Part shown: positions 43,614 through 53,036 of the stretch, in pieces | Numbering within the stretch: the first letter of the stretch is position 1 | How the letters are laid out: each line of letters opens with the position of its first letter | Assembly: GCF_017640745.1 (NCBI RefSeq) | Contig: NZ_JAEPQA010000007.1 | Coordinates: forward strand, 62,001 to 126,000 | Origin: Nisaea sp. | Lineage (GTDB): Bacteria; Pseudomonadota; Alphaproteobacteria; Thalassobaculales; Thalassobaculaceae | DNA length: 64,000 nucleotides | Reading direction: 5' to 3' | Program-made: the position numbers and the translations under genes | The notes under the pieces: model-generated | Database searches by the model: none | Seen by the model: only the letters and a program-made list of their open reading frames with translations | Told to the model about the DNA's origin: nothing

Positions 43614-43670
43614 GATGTGCGCGCGGCACAGATCTCCTGACGCCGCGGGCAGACGGGTAAAATCAGCCCG

Positions 43671-44255
43671 TCAGACCCATTTGGATTCGACCTTGCCGTG
43701 GGTGACCGGCGCTGCCGTCAGGAAAGGGAACACGTCCTCGAGCGTGTTCGCGACCTGAATGATGTTGCGGTTTTCCGGCCTTGCAAAGCTGGTCGCGACG
43801 AGATGGTCGACGAGTCCGATCAGCGGGTCCCAGAAGCCGTTCACGTTGGCAAGGACCACCGGCTTCTTCGACAGGCCAAGCTGGGTCCAGGTCACGACCT
43901 CGAAGGTCTCGTCCATGGTTCCGAGCCCGCCCGGAAGGATCACGAAGGCATCGGCCTTCTCGTACATGATCCTTTTCCGGTCATGCATGTTGTCGGTGAT
44001 GATCAGCTCGTTCAGCCCCTGGTGCCCGACCTCGTAATCCTCGAGGAACTTCGGGATCACACCGGTGACAGAGGCGCCGGCCGCCAGAGCGGCGTCGGCG
44101 GTCAGGCCCATGAGGCCGACGCGCCCGCCGCCATAGACGAGGTTGTAGCCGCGCTCGCCGATCAGGCTGCCGAACTTGGTCGCGGCATCCCGGTAGGCCT
44201 GGTCGACCTTGCCGGAGGAGCCGCAGAATACGCAGATGGATTTTTTCTCGCTCAT
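43671..44255 (-). CDS. LOG family protein (TIGR00730)
   Basis: The 194-residue Rossmann protein belongs to the LOG family, several of which hydrolyse nucleoside 5'-monophosphates (cytokinin-activating type). The family signature is intact: the PGGLGTMDETFE motif near residue 109 with the catalytic glutamate, the preceding MHDRKRIMYEKADAF with the arginine, and ICVFCGSSG at the start. YGGGRVGLMG near 40 is the nucleotide loop. It diverges from the LysM gene. Cytokinin production should not be assumed from this family in a free-living bacterium. Confidence 0.9.
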   Translation of the reverse strand: MSEKKSICVFCGSSGKVDQAYRDAATKFGSLIGERGYNLVYGGGRVGLMGLTADAALAAGASVTGVIPKFLEDYEVGHQGLNELIITDNMHDRKRIMYEKADAFVILPGGLGTMDETFEVVTWTQLGLSKKPVVLANVNGFWDPLIGLVDHLVATSFARPENRNIIQVANTLEDVFPFLTAAPVTHGKVESKWV

Positions 44256-44319
44256 GCGCTCGTCTATCCCACCACGCCGGGGTCCGGTCAAGCGGCTAAA
44301 AAGGGCGGTTCCCGCTGCA

Positions 44320-44348
44320 TTGCGCACGGGTTTGTAAGGGTTTATTGT
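44320..44348 (+). promoter_or_regulatory. Candidate promoter of the LysM gene
   Basis: TTGCGC (44320-44325) and TATTGT (44343-44348) are 17 bases apart, about 30 bases before the LysM start codon. Both boxes are only partial matches. Confidence 0.3.
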
Positions 44349-44378
44349 CGACCGAGCGCGTATTGGAGCCCCGAGAAC

Positions 44379-45521
44379 ATGCTGACTAAGCCATACCTCA
44401 TTGGCGCCGCCGGAGTCCTGGTGCTGGCTATGGCTGGCGGGCTGTTCTACCTGACATCGGAAGAAGACGTCCGGCCGGTTCCGGTCGAGACCGCGGCGGC
44501 GCCGAAAGAGGCGCCCGCACCGGCAGCTCCCGCGCCGAGCGCCGAAACTCCGGCTCCCGCGCCAGCCGAACCACCGGTGGCGGCCGCCGAGAGCGGTGAC
44601 GACAAGCCCGATCTCTCCCAGCCGAGCTTCGACGTCGTCCGCGTCGATCCGGAGGGCAACACGGTCATCGCCGGCAAGGCTCTGCCGAACGCGACCGTCC
44701 GGATCATGGACGGCGACAAGCAGATCGGCGAGGTCAAGGCCGACGACAAGGGCGACTGGGTCTTCCTGCCGGAAGAGAAGCTGCCGTCGGGGAGCAGCGT
44801 CCTGACGCTTGAGACGCCCGCCGAAGGCGACAAGGAAGCCAAGAAGTCCGGCAATGCGGTCGTCGTCGTGATCCCCGAGAAGGGCAAGGACATCGCCGGC
44901 CGGGACAATACAGAGACCCAGAAGCCGCTCGCGATGGTCGTGCCGCGCGAACAGGCACCGAGCAAGCCGACGAAGATCCTGCAGGCTCCGGCCCCGGCGG
45001 CCGAGGTCGCGAAGGCCGAAGCGGAACCCGCATCGAACGCGCAGTCATTTCCGGAGAAGACAGCTTCGGCGAATGCCGGCGTGTCGCTGGACGTGATCGA
45101 TTACGACGAGAAGGGCGCGGTGGTCTTCAGTGGCAAGACCGAGCCTGACACCGAGGTCCAGATCTATGTCGACAACAAGCTCGCGGCACGGACCCGATCC
45201 GGCCCCGACGGTTCCTGGTCGGTAAAGCCGGAAGAGAACATCGTGGCCGGCACCCACCAGGTCCGGGTCGACAAGGTGTCCACGGACGGACAGGTCCTGG
45301 CGCGGATCGAACTGCCTTTCGTCCGGGCCGTGCCCTTCACGGGGTTGCCCGAGGATTCCGTTGTCATTATACAGCCCGGCAACAATCTCTGGCGGATCGC
45401 GAGCCGAGTCTACGGCTCCGGCTTCCGCTACACGGAGATCTATCAGGCGAACAGCGACCAGATCCGCGATCCGGACCTGATATATCCTGGCCAGGTATTC
45501 GGTCTGCCGGCCCTGAACTAA
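44379..45521 (+). CDS. LysM-domain protein with Ig-like repeats, membrane-anchored
   Basis: The 380-residue protein has an N-terminal membrane helix (residues 7-25), an Ala/Pro/Glu-rich linker, two bacterial Ig-like modules (around 78-130 and 232-290, each with a VxxGxxxPxxxVxI...xDxxGxW pattern), and a C-terminal LysM domain near residue 328 ([19 protein letters not shown], then [11 protein letters not shown]). It is a periplasmic, peptidoglycan-binding protein of a layout common in Alphaproteobacteria. It precedes psd by 31 bases and may share its transcript. Confidence 0.85.
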   Translation: MLTKPYLIGAAGVLVLAMAGGLFYLTSEEDVRPVPVETAAAPKEAPAPAAPAPSAETPAPAPAEPPVAAAESGDDKPDLSQPSFDVVRVDPEGNTVIAGKALPNATVRIMDGDKQIGEVKADDKGDWVFLPEEKLPSGSSVLTLETPAEGDKEAKKSGNAVVVVIPEKGKDIAGRDNTETQKPLAMVVPREQAPSKPTKILQAPAPAAEVAKAEAEPASNAQSFPEKTASANAGVSLDVIDYDEKGAVVFSGKTEPDTEVQIYVDNKLAARTRSGPDGSWSVKPEENIVAGTHQVRVDKVSTDGQVLARIELPFVRAVPFTGLPEDSVVIIQPGNNLWRIASRVYGSGFRYTEIYQANSDQIRDPDLIYPGQVFGLPALN

Positions 45522-45552
45522 GCCGCCTTCAACTCAATCGGACGGACAAGCA

Positions 45553-46263
45553 ATGTTGAATCAGCAGGACGACGGCGTTCTGAAAGGCGTTCTGGTCCCC
45601 GTTGCGCGCGAGGGATATCCCTTCATCGCCGCCTTCGCGGTCCTCACGCTGCTGCTTTACGCGGTCTGGGAGCCGCTCGGCTTTGTCGGCGTGGTGCTGA
45701 CGCTCTGGTGCGTCTATTTCTTCCGCAATCCGGACCGGGTGACGCCGGTGCGCGAGGGGCTGGTGATCACGCCCGCCGACGGCGTGGTGCAGATGATCGT
45801 CGACGCGCCGCCGCCGAAGCAGCTTGAGATGGGCGACAAGCCGATGTGCCGGGTCTCCATCTTCATGAACGTCTTCGACTGCCACGTGAACCGGATCCCG
45901 GTCGACGGGCAGGTCGCCAAGCTGGCCTATGTCCCCGGCAAGTTCGTCAACGCCGCCTTCGACAAGGCGAGCGAGGAGAACGAGCGCCAGCTGGTCTCGG
46001 TCGAGATGAAGGACGGGCGCAAGGTCGCCTTCGTGCAGATCGCCGGTTTGGTCGCCCGCCGCATCATCTGTTACCTTCAGGAAGGCCAGCCGGTACGCGC
46101 CGGCGAATGCTTCGGCCTGATCCGCTTCGGCAGCCGGGTGGACGTCTATCTGCCGGAAGGCGTCAATCCGCTGGTGACGGTAGGTCAGCGCGCGGTGGCC
46201 GGTGAAACGGTGATCGCCGACCTCAAGGCGACGGAGGCGGCACGCAGGGGCGAGGTCCGCTAG
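45553..46263 (+). CDS. psd: Phosphatidylserine decarboxylase proenzyme (short form)
   Basis: The 236-residue protein makes phosphatidylethanolamine from phosphatidylserine. It is the compact type common in Alphaproteobacteria. A hydrophobic N-terminal part includes [16 protein letters not shown] and [16 protein letters not shown] follow. Self-cleavage would occur between G193 and S194 in RFGSRVD, making the pyruvoyl cofactor. It is followed 40 bases later by pssA, which makes its substrate, so the two steps of PE synthesis are encoded together. Confidence 0.94.
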   Translation: MLNQQDDGVLKGVLVPVAREGYPFIAAFAVLTLLLYAVWEPLGFVGVVLTLWCVYFFRNPDRVTPVREGLVITPADGVVQMIVDAPPPKQLEMGDKPMCRVSIFMNVFDCHVNRIPVDGQVAKLAYVPGKFVNAAFDKASEENERQLVSVEMKDGRKVAFVQIAGLVARRIICYLQEGQPVRAGECFGLIRFGSRVDVYLPEGVNPLVTVGQRAVAGETVIADLKATEAARRGEVR

Positions 46264-46303
46264 GGGCACGCCGGACACGGCAACGGGAAACGGACAAGAG
46301 ACG

Positions 46304-47137
46304 ATGATCAGGGGCAAACGGCGCCGGCTTCCGGTGATTTCGATCAGCAAGCTGATCCCGAACATGATCACGGTCATGGCGCTCTGCGCCGGCCTCTCGG
46401 GCGTCCGCTTCGCGCTCAATGAGCAATGGTCGCTGGCGGTCGGCGCGATCGCCGTCGCCGCTATTCTGGATACGCTCGACGGCAGCATGGCGCGCCTGCT
46501 GAAAGGCCAGAGCAAGTTCGGCGCCGAGCTCGACTCGCTCGGCGACTTCATCAGCTTCGGCGTCTCGCCGGCGCTGATCCTGTTCCTCTGGTCGACCCAT
46601 GACCTGAAAAGCTTCGGCTGGATGGCCGCGCTGTTTTTCTCGACCTGCATGGCGCTCAGGCTCGCCCGCTTCAACACCAAGGCGGATGATCCGACTCTGC
46701 CGCCCTTTACCTACCGCTTCTTCACCGGCGTTCCGGCGCCTGCCGCGGCCGGCCTCGGCCTGCTGCCGTTGATCCTCAGCTTCGAGGCGGATTTCGCGTT
46801 CCTGCACCAGCCGCATTTCCTTGCCGTCTGGCAGGTCGTGGTAGGTCTGCTGATGGTCTCGCAGGTCCCGACCTACAGCTTCAAGGGCGCCCGCGTGCCG
46901 CAGAAGCTGGTGCTGCCGCTGTTGATCGTCTTCGGGATCTGCGTCGCGTGGCTGGTCAGCGCGCCCTGGCAGTTCTTCGCGGCCCTGCTGTTCTCGTATC
47001 TGGTCTCGCTGCCCTTCAGCTACCGGTCCTATCTGCGGCTGCAGCGGACGGTGGAGCCCGAGAGCGAGACAGCCGATGAAACGTCGGACCCTGATGGAAA
47101 GGTCACGCCGTTCGGCAAAGCCAAGGGCGAGAACTGA
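46304..47137 (+). CDS. pssA: CDP-diacylglycerol-serine O-phosphatidyltransferase
   Basis: The 277-residue membrane enzyme makes phosphatidylserine. The CDP-alcohol phosphotransferase signature is complete: DTLDGSMAR followed by GAELDSLGD, near residues 63-87, giving the four metal-binding aspartates. About seven to eight helices follow; the C-terminal tail is hydrophilic. It is the type II, integral-membrane PssA rather than the E. coli phospholipase-D-like form. It follows psd in the same direction. Confidence 0.94.
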   Translation: MIRGKRRRLPVISISKLIPNMITVMALCAGLSGVRFALNEQWSLAVGAIAVAAILDTLDGSMARLLKGQSKFGAELDSLGDFISFGVSPALILFLWSTHDLKSFGWMAALFFSTCMALRLARFNTKADDPTLPPFTYRFFTGVPAPAAAGLGLLPLILSFEADFAFLHQPHFLAVWQVVVGLLMVSQVPTYSFKGARVPQKLVLPLLIVFGICVAWLVSAPWQFFAALLFSYLVSLPFSYRSYLRLQRTVEPESETADETSDPDGKVTPFGKAKGEN

Positions 47138-47188
47138 CTGCTTCCCTGTGTCGCGGCACACGCTATGGTGCGAATTATCCTCTCTTGG

Positions 47189-47220
47189 CCGTCATCCGAC
47201 CTTCGTCGGGAAGACGAAGG
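47189..47220. repeat. Palindromic intergenic repeat, copy A
   Basis: CCGTCATCCGACCTTCGTCG followed by GGAAGACGAAGG forms an inverted repeat around a TTCG-like centre. It shares the CCGTCATCC start and CGTCGGG core with copy B at 48015-48044. The two lie on either side of the spermidine synthase-like gene. The rest of 47138-47268 shows nothing else. Confidence 0.6.
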
Positions 47221-47268
47221 GGGCGGAGGGGCTGGTTTAACAAGACCGTTCGCCCGACAGAGGCTTTG

Positions 47269-48021
47269 TCAGGAGCTTTTCCGCGCGAGATAGACCGTCT
47301 GTGTAAATGGCCGGTCCTGTAGCGGATTGTGAAAGGTCACCGGTTCCGCCCAGGCTTCCGTGAAGACGCTTTTGAGACGCTCGGTGAAGGCACCATCAGG
47401 GTCGTCGTCTGACCAGAGGCCGAATATGCCGCCGGGTTTCAGATGGGCGGAGAGAGCTTGGAGGCCTTCGGCGCGATAGAAACCGGAACTCCGTTCGTTC
47501 AGCAGCACTTCTGGCGAATGGTCGATATCCACCAGGATCGCATCGAACCGGCGCCCGGCCATATCCGGATCGAAGCCGTTTTCACTGTCCGCACCGGCGA
47601 AGAAATCTCCCTGCACCAGTCTGCAGCGCGGATCGTCCGCGAGCTTGGATCCCATGGGGACAAGGCCGGTGCGGTGCCAGTCGATCACCGGCTCCAGCAT
47701 GTCCACCACGACCAGAGCGCCGACCTCGTCGTGTGCGAGAACGGCCTCGGCCGTGTAGCCGAGGCCGAGGCCGCCGACCAGGACCTCGAGCCCGTCTCCG
47801 CCGAGCGCCGCGATCCCCAGGTCGGCGAGAGCGATTTCGGACGCGGTGAACAGGCTCGACATCAGATGTTCGTCGCCGAGCATGATCTCGAAGACATCGA
47901 CATCGAGCCGGAGCTCGCGCCGCCGCCGGAGGCTGACGGGACCGATCGGGGTCGGACGGTAATCGAGTTCCTCGAAGAAAGCGCTGATAGGGGTAGCTCC
48001 TCCCGTCTCTTTCGCCGTCAT
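47269..48021 (-). CDS. Spermidine synthase-like / methyltransferase-fold protein
   Basis: The protein (250 residues from the ATG) has the Rossmann fold of spermidine synthase-like proteins. FEELDYRPTPIGPVSLRRRRE is the recognisable N-terminus, VLVGGLGLGYTAEAVL near residue 80 is the nucleotide loop, and DAILVDIDHSPEVLL near 160 is the DxxD region. It lacks the full polyamine-binding signature, so true spermidine synthase activity is doubtful. The ATG at 48021 lies inside a palindromic repeat and has no ribosome site, whereas GGAGGAG sits eight bases before an in-frame ATC at 47988. The true start is therefore unsure. Confidence 0.75.
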   Translation of the reverse strand: MTAKETGGATPISAFFEELDYRPTPIGPVSLRRRRELRLDVDVFEIMLGDEHLMSSLFTASEIALADLGIAALGGDGLEVLVGGLGLGYTAEAVLAHDEVGALVVVDMLEPVIDWHRTGLVPMGSKLADDPRCRLVQGDFFAGADSENGFDPDMAGRRFDAILVDIDHSPEVLLNERSSGFYRAEGLQALSAHLKPGGIFGLWSDDDPDGAFTERLKSVFTEAWAEPVTFHNPLQDRPFTQTVYLARKSS

Positions 48022-48044
48022 CCCGGCCTGCGTCGGGGTGACGG
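48015..48044. repeat. Palindromic intergenic repeat, copy B
   Basis: CCGTCATCCCGGCCTGCG continuing to TCGGGGTGACGG is an inverted repeat (CCGTCA/TGACGG ends). It lies between prfB and the next gene and contains that gene's only upstream ATG (48019-48021, minus strand). Confidence 0.65.
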
Positions 48045-48057
48045 ATATTGGCGTGGC

Positions 48058-49183
48058 TTACCCCGCGGCCTTGGCCTTGTCCCCGTCCCCGAGCTTCTGC
48101 GCCAGCGAGGCTTCGAGGAACAGGTCGATATCGCCGTCGAGCACGGCCCCCGTCGCCGAGGTTTCCACGCTGGTGCGGAGATCCTTCACCATCTGGTAGG
48201 GCTGCAGGACGTAGGAACGGATCTGGTGGCCCCAGCCGATATCGGACTTGGTGGCCTCGACCGCGTTCGCCTCTTCCTCGCGGCGCTGCAGTTCCGCTAC
48301 GTAGAGACGGGCGCGAAGCATGTCCATGGCGGTCGCCCGGTTGCGGTGCTGCGAGCGGTCGTTCTGGCACTGCACGACGATCCCGGTCGGGATGTGGGTG
48401 ATACGCACCGCGCTGTCCGTCCGGTTGACGTGCTGCCCGCCGGCGCCGGAGGCGCGGTAGGTATCGACGCGCAGGTCCTTTTCCTCGATCACGATGTCGA
48501 TGCTGTCGTCGATCACCGGATAGACCCAGACGCTGGAGAAGCTGGTATGGCGGCGCGCGGCGCTGTCATAGGGCGAGATCCGGACCAGGCGGTGCACGCC
48601 ACTCTCGGTCTTCAGCCAGCCATAGGCGTTGTGACCGTTGATCTTGATGGTGGCCGACTTGAGCCCGGCCTCTTCGCCCTCGCTCTCTTCCAGCCAGTCG
48701 ACCTTGTAGCCATGCGCGTCGCACCAGCGGGTGTACATGCGCAGCAGCATCGAGGCCCAGTCCTGCGCCTCCGTACCGCCGGCGCCGGCATGGACTTCGA
48801 GATAGCAGTCGAACCCGTCGGCCTCGCCGGAGAGCAGGCTCTCGATCTGGCGCTTCTCGCAGATCTCCTTCAGCGCGAAGAGAGACTTCTCGGCCTCGTC
48901 GACGACGCCCTGGTCCTCTTCCATCTCGCCGAGCTCGATCAGTTCCAGCGCGTCGGCGAGGTCCTGTTCGAGCTGCTTGACGTCGTTCAGGCTCTTTTCG
49001 AGCTGGGTGCGCTCGCGCATCAGTTTCTGCGCGCGCTCGGCATCGTCCCAGAGGCTCTGGTCCTCGACGAGGGCGTTCAGCTCGGAAAGGCGGACTTGCG
49101 CGGCATCCCAGTCAAAGATGCCTCCTCAGCAGCTCGATCGACTGCTTGATCTCTTCGGCGGTCTGGGTGATCTCGGCACGCAT
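48058..49183 (-). CDS. prfB: Peptide chain release factor 2, expressed by +1 programmed frameshift
   Basis: RF2 (374 residues after the shift) ends translation at UGA and UAA. Frame 1 runs from ATG 49183 for 23 codons to CTT then an in-frame TGA at 49114-49112; skipping one base resumes at GAC 49113-49111 and continues to 48060. The GGQ catalytic loop is in [10 protein letters not shown]. The stop-reading motif is SPY ([14 protein letters not shown]) where E. coli has SPF, which I recall as normal in Alphaproteobacteria. It lies 44 bases after mrcA. It should be annotated as one joined gene, not two fragments. Confidence 0.95.
49111..49126 (-). promoter_or_regulatory. prfB autoregulatory +1 frameshift site
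   Basis: AGGAGG, a three-base spacer, then CTT TGA C reproduces the classic RF2 site: the internal Shine-Dalgarno pushes the ribosome on CTT forward when RF2 is scarce and TGA is read slowly. Confidence 0.95.
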
Positions 49184-49227
49184 TGCCGACGCACTCCCTC
49201 GATGGGTTGGAAAATCCGTGGGCGCTC

Positions 49228-51669
49228 TTAATAAAGCCCGGAGCCGCGTCCCGCAACCGGCGCGGTGTTGCCGGGACCCCGGGCGTCCCAGCCGGCCGCG
49301 TCGCCGCCGAACACGATCTCGCTCTCGCCGGTCGGCTCGGTGCCGGCCTTGAAGGCCTCGACCATGACGTCCCGGTCGCCCGGCTGGGCCAGCGCGCCGG
49401 TCGCCACATTGATCCGCACATTGCGGACGCCCGGCGGAATCCGGAATGGAATCGATGGTTTGTCGACCAGCGCTTCCTCCATGAACTTCTTGAAGATCGG
49501 CGCGGCGACGTTGGAGCCGGTATCGCGCGGGCCGAGGGTCTTCGGCTGGTCGAAGCCGACGAAGGCGCCGACTGCGAGATCGGGTGTGAAGCCGACGAAC
49601 CAGGTGTCGATATTGTCGTTGGTGGTGCCGGTCTTGCCGGCGAGCGGCTTGCCGATTTCGGAGATCCGCCGGCCGGTGCCGCGCTGTACCACGCCTTCCA
49701 GCATGCTGACCATCTGGTAGGCCGACGCCGGATCTGCGACCTGCTCGCGGGTGTCCGGAATCGTGGGCGCGGGCTCGCCCCGCCAGCGCGCGGCGACGCA
49801 GCCGGCGCATTCGCGGGTGTCGTGGTGATAGATGGTCCGCCCGTTGCGGTCCTGCACCCGGTCGATCAGGCTCGGCACCACGCGCTTGCCGCCATTGACC
49901 AGCATGGAATAGGCGGTGGTCATCTTCAGCAGGGTGGTCTCGCCCGCGCCGAGCGCCATGGAGAGATGCTTCGGCATGTTGTCGTCGATCCCGAAACGGC
50001 GGGCATAGTCGGTCACCAGATCCATGCCGATGGTCTGGGCCAGGCGCACGGTCATCAGGTTGCGCGATTTCTCGATGCCGAGGCGCATCGGGCTCGGGCC
50101 GTAGAACTCCTTCGTATAGTTGGCCGGCTTCCACTTGCCGAGGCCGGGGCCCTGATCGATCACGAAAGGCGCGTCGAGGATGCGGGTTGCCGGGGTGAAG
50201 CCGTTCTCCAGCGCGGCCAGATATACGAAGGGCTTGAAGGATGAGCCCGGCTGCCGGTTCGCCTGGGTCGCCCGGTTGAACTGGCTCTCCTTGAAGCTCC
50301 AGCCGCCGGAGAGGGCCAGAACGCGGCCGGTATGCGGGTCCATTGCGACAATGCCGCCGTCGACATTCGGGATCTGCCGCAGCGCGAAGGTGCCGTCCGG
50401 ATACGGTTTCCCCTCGTCGTCCTTTGCGACGGGTTCGACGAAGATCACGTCGCCCGGCTGCAGCACGTCGGATGCCTTCTTCACGCTCGGGCCGAGGCGC
50501 TGTTCTTCCCGCCACGGGCGTGCCCAGGTCAGCTCGGCGAGCGGGATCTCCCCGAACGAGCCGTCCGGAAAGCCGATCTGCACGCGTTTGTCCTCGACGA
50601 TCAGCGCAAGGGCCTTTTGCCATTCCGTCGGCGCGGTCGGGGGAACCGCGAAGGCGTCCAGCGCATCGCCCCAGCCGGCGACGATCTCGATCCTGCCGAG
50701 CGCGCCGCGCCAGCCGTGACGCTGGTCGTAATGCATCAGACCCCATCGGAGGGCCTCGTCGGCGATGCGCTGTAGTTTCGGGTCGAGTGTCGTCCGTACC
50801 GAAAGACCGCCCTCGTAAAGCCCGTCCTCGCCGAAACGGTCGACGAGCCAACGCCGGACTTCCTCAGCGAAGTAATCCGCCTCCGCAACCTCGGTGACGG
50901 AGCGCTCATGGATCGTCAGCGGTTCGGCCTTGGCCTGTTCGGCGTCCTCGGCACTGATAAAGCCGTTCTCCTCCATCTGCCCGATGACCCAGTTGCGGCG
51001 GGCGAGGGCGGCATCGTGCTGGCGCACCGGATGATAGTTGTTCGGCGCTTTCGGCAGGGCCGCGAGATAGGCGCTCTCCGCGATCGTCAGTTCGTCCAGG
51101 CTCTTGTCGAAATAATTCAGCGCTGCCGCCGCCACGCCGTAGGAGCGCAGGCCGAGATAGATCTCGTTCAGATAGAGCTCGAGGATCCGGTCCTTGCTGA
51201 TCGCGCGTTCGATGCGGAGCGCGAGGATTGCTTCCTTCGCCTTCCGCTCTATCGAGACCTCGTTGGTCAGCAGGAAGTTCTTCGCCACCTGCTGGGTGAT
51301 CGTGGAGGCACCACGCGGCCGGCGGTTCTGCGCAAGGTTACGCACGTTGTCGATCATCGCCTTGGCGAGGCCGAAGAAGTCGATCCCCGGATGGCTGTAG
51401 AAATTCTTGTCCTCGGCCGAGAGGAACGCCTTGATCACGCGTCGCGGCATTGCCTCGATCGGCACAAAGACCCGGCGTTGACGGGCATATTCGCTGAGCA
51501 GGCGGCCGTCGCCGGCATGCACGCGGGTCATTACCGGAGGCTCGTAATCCGCCAGCTGCTTGTAGTCCGGAAGCCCACGCCCGAAATGGTGCAGGCCCCA
51601 GAGCACGCCGCCGACGGCGACAAGGCCGCCGAGCAGAACGGTCGAGAACAGGATCAGAAGCCAGCGCAT
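49228..51669 (-). CDS. mrcA: Penicillin-binding protein 1A, bifunctional peptidoglycan synthase
   Basis: The 813-residue class A PBP polymerises and cross-links peptidoglycan. After a single membrane anchor (residues 3-25) comes the glycosyltransferase domain with catalytic E86 in AEDKNFYSHPGID and TITQQVAKN. An OB-like insert follows, then the transpeptidase domain with SSFKP near residue 475, SRN near 535 and KTGT near 678. The C-terminal tail is glycine-rich. It lies between amiC and prfB on the same strand, a common alphaproteobacterial order. Length and motifs are complete. Confidence 0.95.
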   Translation of the reverse strand: MRWLLILFSTVLLGGLVAVGGVLWGLHHFGRGLPDYKQLADYEPPVMTRVHAGDGRLLSEYARQRRVFVPIEAMPRRVIKAFLSAEDKNFYSHPGIDFFGLAKAMIDNVRNLAQNRRPRGASTITQQVAKNFLLTNEVSIERKAKEAILALRIERAISKDRILELYLNEIYLGLRSYGVAAAALNYFDKSLDELTIAESAYLAALPKAPNNYHPVRQHDAALARRNWVIGQMEENGFISAEDAEQAKAEPLTIHERSVTEVAEADYFAEEVRRWLVDRFGEDGLYEGGLSVRTTLDPKLQRIADEALRWGLMHYDQRHGWRGALGRIEIVAGWGDALDAFAVPPTAPTEWQKALALIVEDKRVQIGFPDGSFGEIPLAELTWARPWREEQRLGPSVKKASDVLQPGDVIFVEPVAKDDEGKPYPDGTFALRQIPNVDGGIVAMDPHTGRVLALSGGWSFKESQFNRATQANRQPGSSFKPFVYLAALENGFTPATRILDAPFVIDQGPGLGKWKPANYTKEFYGPSPMRLGIEKSRNLMTVRLAQTIGMDLVTDYARRFGIDDNMPKHLSMALGAGETTLLKMTTAYSMLVNGGKRVVPSLIDRVQDRNGRTIYHHDTRECAGCVAARWRGEPAPTIPDTREQVADPASAYQMVSMLEGVVQRGTGRRISEIGKPLAGKTGTTNDNIDTWFVGFTPDLAVGAFVGFDQPKTLGPRDTGSNVAAPIFKKFMEEALVDKPSIPFRIPPGVRNVRINVATGALAQPGDRDVMVEAFKAGTEPTGESEIVFGGDAAGWDARGPGNTAPVAGRGSGLY

Positions 51670-51803
51670 AGGGAGGTCAGAGTCTCCGGTTGAGCCGCGA
51701 TCGGGCGGCGGAACGGGCGTACAATATCACGATCAATGTGTCATGATTGTGCGCGATGTCATGCAGACGATGCCCATCATAACGTCCGAACACGCGTTAT
51801 TGT

Positions 51804-53036
51804 TCAATTGGCGCGGGCGGCCGACTGAACAAGATCGAAATAGTCGTCGATGGCCCGCCGTAAAGCGGCAGCGACGCGTGTCAGATGCGCGTTCGAGCGC
51901 AGCAGCTTCTCGTCGTGATTGTTCGAGAGAAACCCGAGTTCGATCAGGACCGACGGGATGTCGGGGGCTTTCAGCACGGCGAATCCGGCAAACCGGTGGG
52001 CTGTCTTCAGCAATTTGACCTCGCCGCGCATCTCCCGCACCAGCATGCCGGCGAAGCGGGCCGAATGGTTCATCGTCTCGCGCTGGGCGAGATCGATCAG
52101 GATGCTGGTGACCTCCGGAGTTTCGGTGCCGAAATCCATGCCGGCGATGATGTCCGACTTGTTTTCGTTCTGCGCCAGCAGATCCGCTTCCTTGTCCGAG
52201 GCGGTTTCGGACAGGGTGTAGACGGAGGCGCCCCGCAGGTTGCGGTTCGGAATTGAATCGGCATGGAGCGAGAGGAACAGGTCGGCGCCTTCCCGGCGGG
52301 CGATGGCGATACGCTCGCGCAGTTGCAGGAAGACGTCCCGGTCGCGGGTCAGAACAACCTCGTAGCGCCCGGTCCGCTCCAGCTCGCTCTTCAGCACGCG
52401 GGCGGCATTCAGCACGATTTCCTTTTCATAGATCCCGGAAACGCCGATGGCGCCGGGGTCGACGCCGCCATGTCCGGCATCGATGGCGACGATGATCTTC
52501 TCGTTCACAAGGCGTGGCGGCCGTGTCAGCAATGGCGGTGCGGCAGACTCCGGCGCCGTGAGCCGCGGCTGTCTCTTCGCCTGGAAGGCGGCGACCGACT
52601 TCTGCGACTCCTCGAGGAAGGCGGCCCGCGTTGTCGGCTTCAGATCGATCACGATCCGCGGACCGTACCCCTCTTTGGCGGGCAGCTTGAAGGCGGAGGC
52701 AACGGAGAACGGTTTTGCGGTATCGATTACCAGACGCGACGTTCCCGGACGGAACAGGCCGAAACGAAATCCCTTTATTTCGGCCGGACGTGTCTTGTCC
52801 GGCCCGGCGCCCGGCTCGAACTTCACTTCCGGTAGATCGATCACCACGCGATAGGGGTCGGCAAGGCTGAAGACGGTAAAATCCAGATCCTGCGAGAGAT
52901 CCATCACGAAGCGGATCTTGTCCGGATGCTGGCCGATTCGGATGTCCCGCACCGCGCCGTCGACGGCCATTGCATGCTGCGGCGCCGCAATGGCGCCGAG
53001 CAGGAGCGTCAGGAGGATGAACAGGCGTTGTATCAC
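51804..53036 (-). CDS. amiC: N-acetylmuramoyl-L-alanine amidase with AMIN domain
   Basis: The 410-residue periplasmic enzyme cuts the bond between muramic acid and the stem peptide during cell separation. A signal peptide ends near AMA at residue 24, an AMIN domain follows (about 28-130), and the Amidase_3 catalytic domain starts with IVAIDAGHGGVDPGAIG near 183. The zinc ligands and catalytic residues are visible: H in DAGHGG, E in YEKEIVLN, H in LSLHADS, and the terminal E in SVLIELGFLSN. It is 134 bases before mrcA in the same direction, and diverges from rne. Confidence 0.93.
   Translation of the reverse strand: MIQRLFILLTLLLGAIAAPQHAMAVDGAVRDIRIGQHPDKIRFVMDLSQDLDFTVFSLADPYRVVIDLPEVKFEPGAGPDKTRPAEIKGFRFGLFRPGTSRLVIDTAKPFSVASAFKLPAKEGYGPRIVIDLKPTTRAAFLEESQKSVAAFQAKRQPRLTAPESAAPPLLTRPPRLVNEKIIVAIDAGHGGVDPGAIGVSGIYEKEIVLNAARVLKSELERTGRYEVVLTRDRDVFLQLRERIAIARREGADLFLSLHADSIPNRNLRGASVYTLSETASDKEADLLAQNENKSDIIAGMDFGTETPEVTSILIDLAQRETMNHSARFAGMLVREMRGEVKLLKTAHRFAGFAVLKAPDIPSVLIELGFLSNNHDEKLLRSNAHLTRVAAALRRAIDDYFDLVQSAARAN

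Noticed and set aside
49112-49114. In-frame TGA early in prfB as evidence of a pseudogene
   Set aside because: It is part of the canonical programmed frameshift site with an upstream AGGAGG.
51788-51805. GAAC and GTTC half-sites upstream of mrcA as a possible LexA box
   Set aside because: They are inverted and 10 bases apart, not the direct GAAC-N7-GAAC arrangement used at the imu genes.
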